Origin: Sialis fuliginosa
Taxonomy: Eukaryota; Arthropoda; Insecta; Megaloptera; Sialidae
Reading direction: 5' to 3'
Assembly: GCA_961205875.1 (NCBI GenBank)
Contig: OY540815.1
Coordinates: forward strand, 14,693,638-14,757,637
Length of the DNA: 64,000 bases
Part shown: one piece after another, positions 1-14,900 of the stretch
How the letters are laid out: each line of letters begins with the position of its first letter
Position numbering within the stretch: position 1 is the stretch's first letter
Made by a program: the position numbers and the translations under genes
The notes under the pieces: model-generated
Told to the model about the DNA's origin: nothing
The model's database searches: none
The model's input: the letters and a program-made list of their open reading frames with translations, nothing else

Positions 1-258
1 ATACATACCAGAATTCATACAGGTGAAAAACCATACCGATGCAGTGAATGTTCTAAAGAGTTTTACGATCAAACAAATTACACACGTCACCGAAAACTGC
101 ACACGGAAGATAAAAAATACAAATGCAATATATGTAACCAGAGGTTCATATGGCCAAGTATTTTAAAGAATCATATGAAAACACATGCTGGAGAAAAAAC
201 AAGTAATGTTAAAGTTCGGAAACGAAACAAAAATACACCTCAGCTATGTTCTCTATAA
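1..258 (+). CDS. C2H2 zinc-finger protein, 3' end only
   Basis: Frame 1 is open from the left edge to TAA at 256-258, giving 85 residues. It shows the end of one finger (H2-x3-H6), a TGEKPY linker, a full finger (C14-x2-C17-x12-H30-x3-H34), a divergent linker (TEDKKY) and a last full finger (C42-x2-C45-x12-H58-x3-H62). A basic tail of about 20 residues with a KVRKRNK stretch follows. Tandem C2H2 fingers with TGEKP-type linkers are typical of nuclear DNA-binding transcription factors; the target and orthologue cannot be named from the last 2.5 fingers. The 5' part lies outside the window. The gene is convergent with the RhoGAP gene on the other strand. Identity as a C2H2 protein is secure; anything more specific is not. 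Confidence 0.93.
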   Translation: MHTRIHTGEKPYRCSECSKEFYDQTNYTRHRKLHTEDKKYKCNICNQRFIWPSILKNHMKTHAGEKTSNVKVRKRNKNTPQLCSL

Positions 259-2665
259 GCTGAGTGAATTTATTATAGACATTCTTAATAAAATTACATG
301 TATATAATATATATTTATATATATTTATTCCAACTTAAATATAAACTTATTACAAATATACAAAAAAAAATTATAAAATGATATGGGTTAATTTAATTAT
401 AATATATCATTACTTTTATCAAATATGTCAACATTCTCATAGAAAATATACTAAAAATTGTCACAGATATACATATGTTTACAAAAGCTGTTTCTATTTC
501 TGAATATACATACATAGATTTATTTTACTATACATTAGTGTGAAATTATAGAAGAAAAGCTATATAAGTACCAATTTGAAATTTCAATACTGTAAAAATA
601 CTATTGTACTTTTAATTTGTCCTTTTGAAGGACAAATTACATGTTTGTTAGTAAAATACTTTTTTAATTACTTTCTGTGAGATAGTTTGTTTCTATCTAG
701 GAACTTTGTTTAAAACCAGCTAAATATGTGACGGAAGTTGCAAGAATTATTTGACAATACTATAATTTTTGTACAATATAATTACAAAAATGATTAAAAA
801 CTAGTAATTAAAATACATTACAATTTGAGTAAATTACGAATAATTATTTACAGTACATATCCTTCAATACCAACGCATAAAATGCTTTTGTAAAAGCTGT
901 ATTGTCAACATATCAGACTGTTTTCTTTTTATTTTCTTAACTCACAACCTGTAATTCAATAATTTAATAACTCAGCAAATATAATATTTCATAATTAATT
1001 AATCTTCTAAATAATATATATCCTATAAGCAGCAGTGGATCTATAGGAGCAAATAAATACATATCAACAATTTTTAATTTGTAAAACCTGCTGATACAAA
1101 ATTTGGGATTTGTCATTGTCTACTAATTCAAGAAGATTAAATAATATATGTATATCAATTTTTTTAAGTTTAAAATATAAAAGAATCCAATAAATAATTG
1201 TATATACACAAAACATTAGTCTAATGATTAATATATTTTTTAATGAATTTCCTAATAAAGAAAAATAGAAACAGCTACATTAACATACTTAATTAATAAT
1301 TATTATTTTGTAAATACAACTTTGGTTTTCAAAAGGAACTTAAATTAATACAAAAATCTTCTAATATATTAACAGCGGCCTTATAGTATTTTATGATAAA
1401 AAAAACATGAATTCAGTGTATGTTAATATCATTTTTGAACAATGTAAGTAATAAAAATTATTAAATTATTAACATTAAAATAATATGTATAAAAATTACT
1501 ATTCATATTTTTTTGTTATAATTATACAATTTTGTGATGTTAAATAGGTCAGGTGTCAAGTATTATGAAGTAGAAGAAATTAAAATAGAATATTTTTTGT
1601 CATATAATGGTACTCTTCACTACAAAATCCTGAAGTTTCCTCTTCCAACAAATCAAGATGGAGGAATAGAGAAAATTAATATTATAAGTTTAAAAGCAAT
1701 GGGAACAAATGAAAATTAAATTCATAGTCATAACTCAATCAAAGCTTAGATTGAAAACAAACTAACAACAGCACCACTGTAAGATGCTAATTAGGTGGTA
1801 AAGTGAACCAAGCATTGCAACTTCAGGAATGGATTTGAAAAATATATACTTAAATCAAAAAGCCATAACTTGAGTTATGACTTACATGTGAAGTAGTTTT
1901 GGAATTTATATATACTGTATTAAAAATTTACATTCATTAAAAATTCTTTATATTATTGAGTTCCTCATAACTTATTTATTGTAGTGAAAAGATTTATATA
2001 TAATTTTCATATTGCAACAAAAGTATAATATATTTTAAGAATGTTGACAAAAATTACTATTATGATTTTCTTATTTGGTTGTACTTTTCCTATCAGCTGT
2101 AAAGCATTCTTTCAAATGAAAGACTGAATATTTACATCTTACGACTAGATTCTTAGCATGCCTACTGAGAATTCAAAAGTATTATGAATAAATCATTTAA
2201 AAAAGTCTACCATGCCATGGTTAATTTTAACATTATATAAGAACTATTCAATTATCAAATTGATCGCATTTGATCTAATGTTCATTACCTATAAAATATC
2301 ACTACAAAACACAAAAGTAAAATGTAACCGATTGTGTGGCCTATGATTATTATTTGAGATACAAAGAATTGTTTGAGATTATGCACTATACATTTATAAA
2401 TTGCACAGGACAACAAATTTATTGACAATGAATATGTCAACAAATAAGTTCGGAACATTTATATATATATATTTTATTAATGACGTATTTTTCAATATAG
2501 ATCATTAATTTTCTTTAAATAAAAAGGTAAAAAAATAATTGATAGCGTATTTCATGACAAAATATCACACAATATGGCAAATACAGATCAGAATTACTTT
2601 TTAAAATTAAGTTAAACATCTGAACTGCACTAACATACATAAAAATTATTATTTTGGCCAAATGA
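259..2665. other. AT-rich convergent intergenic region / 3' UTRs
   Basis: No supported coding sequence. It should hold the 3' UTR of the zinc-finger gene (+) and that of the RhoGAP gene (-). On the minus strand a candidate polyadenylation hexamer (AATAAA, read on + as TTTATT at 2473-2478) lies about 190 bases after the RhoGAP stop. The only open frame of note, 1534-1719 (+), is 61 codons of low-complexity composition with no recognisable domain and I do not call it a gene. Confidence 0.6.
287..292 (+). terminator. Candidate polyadenylation signal of the zinc-finger gene
   Basis: AATAAA lies 29 bases after the zinc-finger stop codon. It is the first canonical hexamer in the 3' flank, so a short 3' UTR is plausible. 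In such AT-rich DNA chance matches are common, so a longer UTR is equally possible. Confidence 0.4.
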
Positions 2666-6132
<3,467 letters not shown>

Positions 6133-6671
6133 TTTCACTTATTTAAAAATATAAAGTACTTAATTCTAAACTTTTTAAGAGAACCTGTCACCGATTTACA
6201 GAAGACATATTGCAGACGTTCATTGAAATAAACTGAAATAACCTAAATACAAACTCTGTCATGTATTATCTATGGGCATAGGGTAGGGTCAGCAGTCCAA
6301 AAAATGTTTTTAAATCAAAATTACATACATACATACATATATATTATAAAATAAAAATGCCATCTAAAATTTTGATAAAAAAATACCGATAGAAAAATAT
6401 TCATCTTCACTTCACCAAAAATTTGAAGACTATGTAAACACTTCTTGTTATATAAACGTTTCTGTATCAAGCGATTAGAAAAATTAAGAACATACATACA
6501 TTATTATACATAAAACATTTTGTAAGGACTGACGTCTAAGCGTATCTTAAAATTACTTAATAACAATAGCTGTGTTAAACAAAATGTATGTTTCGTTACC
6601 TATTGATGAGTTTATATTGCAAATTTAAATGTTAATAATTAAAACAATAATCTAATATCAAAAAATATTTA
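6133..6671. other. Spacer between tandem genes: 5' flank of RhoGAP, 3' flank of the 873-residue gene
   Basis: A 539-bp AT-rich spacer between the RhoGAP start codon and the stop codon of the upstream gene on the same strand. A short ACAT tandem run lies at about 6326-6342. The minus-strand stop of the upstream gene overlaps an AATAAA hexamer (TTAATAAA, + positions 6668-6673), a possible polyadenylation signal for a very short 3' UTR. No TATA box or other clear core promoter is evident. Confidence 0.5.
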
Positions 6672-9603
6672 TTAACTCATAATCTTCTTACATAATACTT
6701 CACATATTTCCAACTTTTCTAACTTGACTAAATTGAAAACAAGAACAGAATTAACATCTGCATTTTTAGTTTTCAATGAATCCAAAATGGATACAAGCGT
6801 ATTTAATAACATCATGCTGCAACATGCTTTAATATTATTATCTAAATTATAAATTATATGTATTAAGCGTTCCCATACTATTAACTGAGCATTATAAGAA
6901 TCTTCTATTCGAGGACAGATTTCATCCTAAAATAAATCATAATTAATTTAATTATTATAGACATTATAAATTATTACAACTTACATTTAAAATAATTGAG
7001 AAATTATAAACTGAATTTTGTATCGATGATAATCCATACTCTGATGTACTTTTTGAAAATAACGTAGTAAGTAACAAAAAATATTCGGAAAATTGTTGAA
7101 ATACTTTTAAAGGATCTCTGTACAGCTCTAACATTTTTTTACAAATAAGTATCCATTCATCTGTAATGCATGATGGAAGAATCTAGAAAAATAAATAAAT
7201 AATTTTTTTTCTTCAATATACATAAATATGCAGTAATACAACTACTTACTTCACACATACGAATCATATTACACACACCAATGTTCTTTCCAGTTTCAAT
7301 AAAGGAGTTATAAAATAGAAAATTAATTTTATCGTTATTCCATAAAGGTTCAAAATAATATTTATTCAACGGTGATAATGACTTTAACTGTTCCTTTAAA
7401 GTTTCAGTCTCTCTATCTATAAAAATAAAATTAATTAATATTTTATATTCACAGTGAAATGTAGAAAATTTTACCTGTTCTAATTATTGAATCAGAGGCA
7501 ATTTTTTTAATAAATTTAATACAAGTTTTTACTAAAACACAACGATCTGCTGAAAAAGTCATCAGGTCACAGCGGACATTCTCAATTAGATCAGCCACGT
7601 AACATATCAATGCACGTTTTAAAGGATACAGTGAGTCATATAGAACCTGAAACAATTTAAATAATTAATTAAATTTAAATGATATTTTTAAAATCATATT
7701 TACCAAAAGAACTTTCAGCATCACGTTTGCATTTAGAAATGATTCTTCATCTATATAAGATCCAAAGCAAGGTATAATAACTTTTCTTGCAACTACTTCA
7801 ACGTCAATAATAAGTCTATCATTTAATTCACTCAACAAAAGATTAAAACATTTGCTTTCACTTTCAGTCCATTTCTTTTTATTGCAGATATCTTTAAAAC
7901 ATTGCTCACTTAATGTAACATCATCTTGAATTGGCAAGGCGCATAAAGAATCAAATTTATCTAAGATGTTACACATTACTTCTATACTTTCTCTGTTTTC
8001 TATACTTTTTTCAAAAACAACAGTTATAAAATGAATGGGATCTTGCAAAACATAATTTAAAATTCTATTCCAATCATTATCAGTGATTTCCAAGACAATT
8101 TTATTAATTAATTCTGTTACTGATCCGTTATCAATATCTGGATAGTCTAATTTGCTGTTTAAACCATTTTTAGAAAAATATGCACATATAATGTTAAGTC
8201 TGTCCTCGGCGGGTAAATTATTTACAGTTTCAAAAGCTATTTCTTTAATTTTATTTCCATTCTCAACATCGCTGAGACTTAATACTTCATAACATCGGTT
8301 TAATAAAACTAACGATTCTTCGTAATTAAAATACTTCAAAACGTTTTTAAGAGAACTTATTGTATTTTTCTCTAAAAGTAATTTGTCGTATTTTAAAAAA
8401 ACTTTAATCCATTCATGTTGTTGTTCATTTTCTATTTGAGCATTTTCCATTATCGTTTTTAAATCAGCAGATTCTATTTCTTCTTTTAAGGATTTTGCTT
8501 TTCTTGCGATGGCTAACAATAAGTTATACAATTCCTCTTCTTCAATATCACTTTTATCTATAAGTTCATTGATTTCATAAGCACAGTTAGCAACTAATTC
8601 TTGTAGTGATTTATTTTGATTTTTGTCAATATATTCTGCCCAAGCGCAATAAATATTAACATTGATTGCTAATAAATTTGCTTTACATGTTGAAAATAGA
8701 CAATCATTACAATTATTCAAGCAAGTTGAAATCTTTTCAATTCTAGTTTTCTCTGAATAATATATCTCACTACCAAATGAATAGTCCAAATTATACATTT
8801 CAGATAAATCAAATGTTAAAACATCTTCTTTTAAAAATAAAGTTAAACAATCGTATGTAAGTTTTAAAATATTGTTCATGGAGTAGCCACAATAACGATA
8901 CAATTCTTTTTTTTTAAACTGTTTCAGAACTTCTGAATCTGGTGATATGAAATAATTAAGAAGTTCAACAAATTTAGTGCAATAATGTGTTACAGCATCA
9001 TCAAAAGCGATTCCGTATATTTTATCTTTCTTCAATCTATGTATTTTTGAGTATATCGCTTTGGCAATAATTTGTGTTTGCTGTAGTTGCTGATAAGGTT
9101 TACTAAATCTTATACTTGTTACAGCAGCATCTAATAAATCTATTGACATTGTGACTGGACAAAATACTAGAACTTCATATAGATAAGTGCCTAAATTAAA
9201 GTTCCAAACAATTTCCATAAAAAGACATTTTGAAAGACGAGGGCATATCGATACCATATGACAAATACTCTTTTCTTCGATAAGAAGATCTATGTCATTT
9301 AAGTCAGAGTTTACAGCAAGAAATAAATTTGTTTTGCGTAATATATTCTCTGATTCTTTATTCTTTTCAATCATATACTTTTTCGATTTTAAAAATTTAT
9401 GTAATTCTCCTACTACATAAGTAAACGGTTCTTCATTTCCTATTTTAATTAAAAAACATTATAAACTGTATTTTGTATATTATGTATAAATAAATTGTGT
9501 ATAACATACCTCCTCTGTTGTATAGGTTTTTTAAAGGTCCAAATTTTTGATTTGCTGTAATTAACATTCCTTGAATGTAATAAAAATCATCTGTAACGTA
9601 CAT
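6672..9603 (-). CDS. Unrecognised 873-residue leucine-rich protein
   Basis: Six exons on the minus strand (9603-9510, 9439-7704, 7646-7475, 7416-7250, 7182-6985, 6926-6672) join with GT..AG boundaries and consistent phase into 873 residues. The ATG follows an in-frame stop 36 bases upstream and has A at -3. Exon 2 alone codes for 579 residues. The chain is rich in Leu, Ile, Lys, Glu and Asn and looks largely alpha-helical, in the style of HEAT/ARM-like helical scaffolds. I see no signal peptide, membrane span, catalytic motif or zinc-binding pattern. A cysteine-rich patch (CLNNCNDCLFSTC) lies near residue 255. I considered large helical assembly proteins such as Gemin4 and glomulin but have no motif that decides it, so no function is assigned. 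Intact frames across all joins argue for a functional gene. Confidence 0.85.
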
Positions 9604-11692
9604 TTTGCCAATTATGCCACTTTGGTATGTATGTGTTTATTTACAGATTTGAAAAGAAAACAAAATTATAACCTCAACTTTACAGACATAGATAAAGGAA
9701 ATGAATATAACCGTTTCCTCTTACAACACGTGACCTGAGCACGTGACTACTTTCAAAAAACTTTAGAAAACGATGTTAGCTATATAAATTAGGTAAATGC
9801 ATGTGTACAATTAATAGTTATGTACAACGGACATGGTTTTCTATTTTCCATTACACGTTTTAAAAATTGTTAGGGGATTCGTTGGGGATTAAAAAAATAG
9901 AACTACATAATTTTCTGTATTCAGTATTAAATTTATATTTATGTACTTATTTTATATTATTATATCTGCTGTATTTATTTCAGTATTTTATTATGCACTC
10001 ATGATTCATAGAAGCTTGATGTTAAATAAGAAAAGTGAAATCAAACACGTTTATAAATTTGAAAATGTTTATTTTTACAACAGCATAAACCAACGATAAT
10101 ATGTTTAATCCACAAAGAAAAAGCTTATATACAACATTTACAATGACTTAAAGATAAATATGGAACTAGGAATGAATGAAAATCCTTTAATAACATTTCT
10201 TATTTTATTCTTTAAAAAAAAAATTTTTTAATGTTTTCTCGTATTATTTATTTTCATCAGCATGTAGACAAAGTTACTTACTATTTTCAAAAAATTATGT
10301 TAAAGGATGTTCAAAACATATAAAAAATAAATAAATAACTTCTTATTATATTTCTGTACAAAAAAAGAAGAAAATGAAGAATTCATAAACAGAATTACTC
10401 TAGAGACTTAAAACTATCTTGGCACGCAGCTCTTACAAATAAATAAAAAAGAAACATGAAATTAATTACATACAATTTCTATGACAAAATAAAAAAAAAG
10501 AATAATAAACAAAACAAACAACATTTTTAACAGAATGATTTGGAATTGTACACATTTATTTTGTGATGTTTTCTTAGCAACTTCACTAAACTAACATTCA
10601 AATGACTAACTATTTTAATTCTAATGACAATGATTTTCCTAATCATCATAAAATTAATTAAAATTAATCGGTAGGAATTCAACAACATGGATTTTCCTGT
10701 CAGTTTTTTTATAATACCTGAGCATACACCACGATAATTCGTTCTCTAGAATACAGCAATAACTCTAGCTCTAGCAACATTCTTACGTAAATCAGTTCAG
10801 TATTTTCAATAAAATATATTCAGTAAATTGCGTATTACCCTTATTGATAACATATCGACTGGTGTTCTAATCATGTATTAAATAAAAACCAGCATTAACT
10901 TTATTGAATATATCTTCTTAAGTTAAGAATCACAAAACTCCAAAATAAATTCAATATCACAATATTCATGTTAACCTACGTTATATTCAAAAATTATTTA
11001 TTACCAATTTCAATGAAATCGTAATAAACATAAACAAAGACTGAACATTCTTTACATTATAAATTAATCATTTTTAGAAAGAAAAAAATATAACTTCATT
11101 TATAAATATTGATTTCTATATAAATAGTATAATTTTCAAAGTGAAAAGTTATTTTTAAACTCTTTGTCTTGTTTTATGTTGATTTTCTTACATAAAACAG
11201 GCATTCTGTCAATATGACATTATTATAATAAATAACCAATATACTGATTGTTTTCCCTTCATGATATAGAGATACTTTGATAATAACATAAGATTAAAAA
11301 TGCTAAAATTATATTACATAATTTAATTCAGCCAAATCTTGATCTTTTAACAATTATAGTTATTTTTTATATTAAAACATAAACAATTATTTTCAAAACA
11401 ACTATAATTTAATATCATTAATCAGTAACACAATTTTAATAAAATTAAAACATAATGAAGCATTTTGTATCTTTGATATTATTAAGAATAAATTTACACC
11501 AGGTGGAAAACTGTATATTGTATATTAAATATATTTGATTCTCTATTATTAATTATGTATTTCAAAGACGGAGAATTGAAATCCTTCAATCAATCTGACA
11601 GGTAATACATGTAGGATGATCACAAAGACATTTACACAACATAATTTTATCAGTTCTATTACGTCACAAACATTTATCACAGCCTATATTTC
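9604..11692. other. Spacer: promoter of the 873-residue gene and likely long tribbles 3' UTR
   Basis: No coding sequence seen. The left end (9604 to about 9800) should carry the 5' end of the 873-residue gene with the E-box pair. The rest, up to the tribbles stop codon, is very AT-rich with numerous short A/T runs and several minus-strand AATAAA hexamers. It probably contains the tribbles 3' UTR, whose end I cannot fix. Confidence 0.5.
9727..9745. promoter_or_regulatory. Paired CACGTG E-boxes upstream of the 873-residue gene
   Basis: Two palindromic CACGTG sites at 9727-9732 and 9740-9745, both in the context CACGTGAC, lie 13 bp apart and about 125-140 bp upstream of the start codon of the minus-strand gene. 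CACGTGAC is the class bound by USF, MITF/TFEB and Myc/Max bHLH factors. Position and pairing suggest a proximal promoter; binding is inferred. Confidence 0.5.
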
Positions 11693-11945
11693 TTAATCAT
11701 CGCTATCGAACAAGGATAGATCCGGAACCAACTGATCGTTTCCTCTGCTATAACAGTCTTTGTCTTCACGCGTAAACCACGGATGGAGGAGAATGTGATC
11801 TGATTCTATACGTTCCGATGGCTCTCGTCTCAGGAGCGATCGAATTAAACATTTCGCTCTCGATGAGAGACATTCTGGCATGATGAAGTTTCCTCTTGAT
11901 ATTTTAGCAAATAGTGATGCGTGTTCGGAATCATTGAATGGATAC
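11693..11945 (-). CDS. trbl: tribbles last coding exon (C-lobe end and COP1 tail)
   Basis: The acceptor AG lies just above 11945; the first base completes an Arg codon split as AG|G. The exon codes for 83 residues beginning [18 protein letters not shown], through [11 protein letters not shown] and LLHPWF, and ending with an acidic tail containing DQLVPD and DSDD before TAA at 11693-11695. The HPWF region corresponds to the conserved end of the pseudokinase C-lobe and DQLVPD to the COP1-binding motif known from TRIB proteins. These residues are intact, so the exon looks functional. Confidence 0.96.
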
Positions 11946-14900
11946 CTGTAACAAAAAAATATTTATTTAGAATATATTTTTTTAATAATTTAAAATTATT
12001 TATTATTGAGTATATACTGCGAACATATGAATCTATAATATAAAAAAAAAATACATTCGATATACTAATTTCAAAATACTGTTTTATTTAAAAAAAAAAA
12101 CATAAAAATAAATATTCTATTTAAACAAATAACATTGCATTATTTCTGTCAATTTTTGAACAGTTTATATAAGATAAAGTATATTAGTTGACACAATGAA
12201 AGCAAATATGAATGTTATACATATACATCGTTTCTTGTGTATACAATCATATCAAGAGATACCTCAAATTAGTGGCACACCCAAATCAGATGGAAAATCT
12301 CTTATATTTTATTAATTTTTTTTCTAATAATAATACCTAGGTATGGGCGCATTTAATTTGAAAAACATATTTTTTAAATTGTTTGGCTAACAATTTGCCA
12401 TCTAGGATACGACCAACACAAAACTAAGAATCAGTTATCAACTACTTTATTAATTATAGGTACAGCATATGTATGCAATCAGTGATATAACTACAGGTGG
12501 CTGGACTGGCAGAAAGTTATATAGGTATTCCGGGTTTTAGAGGGCCCCGCGACAGGTATTTTGTAACCTTTTTTTGGTCACCTTATCCCCCGAATTGTTA
12601 CCTTAAAATTTGCCACGGGCCCTAAATTTGTAGTTACACCACTGTATGCAATATTATGAAGATCGCTAGAAATGTTGATATCGATTCGCCAAGAAATAAT
12701 ATTTACTATGCAGGAGTTTCGATTCCAGTGAAACATTGCGCAATACTTAATAATAATATAATTTTATAATTATGAAAAGCGCGTATTTAAAATCATTTAC
12801 ATATTAAAATTGATTATTATCTATATAACAACAGTAAATAAAAACACAAATGGTTTTATATCAAATTTTAATTTTTAAGAATAAGGGACATTTCAAACCG
12901 ATTTAAAAAAAATGAAAAAATAAGTAAATTTTTAACCGTTATGGCAGTTTTCCGACCGCAATTACTTAATCTTAAACTAAACCCTATTCACACATAAAAA
13001 TAAAACAAAACACGTGTGCAGGAAACGAAAACGAGGGAAACAACAATCGGGTAATAATAATCGACCAACAGCAACAAGTGTAATGACGACTAATCATGTA
13101 CAACGATTAAAAACATATGTGAGGCTTTCTTTAAATGCACCTGCAGCTTTTAGAAGGAAGAAGCATTTTATGTAACACGTAAAAAATATTACACATGTGA
13201 AACTACCTCATCCACCATATGGTATCCACTTTAAGACCTATATTTTATATTTATACTATATACAGAATGTTTACGAAATTCGTAACGGACTTTCTTGAAT
13301 TGTATTTTCCTTAATATTTTGATATCAGAAAAATGTAAGAACTATATAAGTTTCATGTAAGGGGTATAAAATCAAAACTTTCAACTATTCATCCTAAACC
13401 TTTTTGAGATATTTAAGAATTTTTTTTTAATATTTGAAGAGAAATGTTTGTAACTTTTTTTAGCAAAACATAATATTAATATTAATTTTGAAAATAACTA
13501 CTTAAAATGGCATTCTTTGATAATGAACTCTTGGACATGGCCAGTTTTGATAACAAAAAGCAGCAAAACACTTGATTTATTACTAAACAACCACGGAAGG
13601 AGTTCTTTGACCGGCGGTGGACATGACAGTTTTTGATAGTAATTTCGATTTTCAATCTAAATTTAAAAAAAGGTTTTATCCAGTTTTCAGACTATTTCAT
13701 ACTGTAAGATAAGGGCTTATCTACTAAACAAAACGCAATAAAAAATCACAATTTTTGTCAAAAGTAAACATAGCAAGTTTTAATTTTATATCCCTTAACA
13801 CTCTTTTAAATGTTATATATATATATATGTTATCTACACAACGTTATTCCTAAATTCCACGTATGTTTAGATATATCATCAATATTCAAGTCGGTGTGCT
13901 TTTTCGAAAAGTTTGTTTTCAGTTCTTACAAAGAAAATCACAAGAGGATGACTTTAGACTTGAACGCCAAGTAACAAAAAAACTTTTGCGGAAAGAGAAT
14001 TCTTTATTTTGTATATTCGAATTCACCAATCAAAATCTGTTTACATAGTTAGTTTTAAAAATTAAATTTTTTTCGAGATATAACACTTTTAAAGCATCCT
14101 GTATACATATTTATTTCCTATACCATACCCGGATTACCAAACTTCACTTAAATAAAATAGATCTATGTTAAAGATAATTACGGTCTTTTCACCTGTTCGA
14201 TTCCAAGACGACAACATATGGTAAATACGTTGACGAAGATTCTGCATAATTTTGGTAATTTATACAAAAGGATTAATATGTGAATATTTCATACGTTGGT
14301 ATTATTATTAGATTATTCAACCTGTTCTATGTGTATTTAAGCTCACCACATATACGAATATCTATCAACAAACAAACGGCAAGTGTATATATGTATATCT
14401 TCAATATGTTGGCAATTAGAAAATTAACACTTTATGGTAATTGGTTTTAAGATGTTCGTATTTAACTAGAAATAGAATTAATTAAAAATAAATTGAACAT
14501 TGTTATACAGAAATAATCGATATCAATATTTCACCATTAATATTCGCCACTTTATTTATTGTCATTAATATGTATTTATATATAAATCTGTAGGCTCTGT
14601 TTGTGCAATGGAACAAAAATATATATGTCGTTTTACAGGCAGTAGATACAATTAAAAAATTCTTTGTATGTTTCGACTTGTCACAAAAATTACTGAACCG
14701 ATTTTAGTGGGACTTCCACCGCTAGAAAGCTGAAGATCTAAGAATTATTTTAGGCTATATTATAACTGATTTACGGCAGGCACATATTAAAAATGTAAGA
14801 AATTAAAAGGATGCGTTGGTATTTGCCAATTTTGAAATGCACGCAGGCGAAGCAGCAGGGAAATTCTAGTCATATATTATTCAAAAGTAAGTCATGCAAC

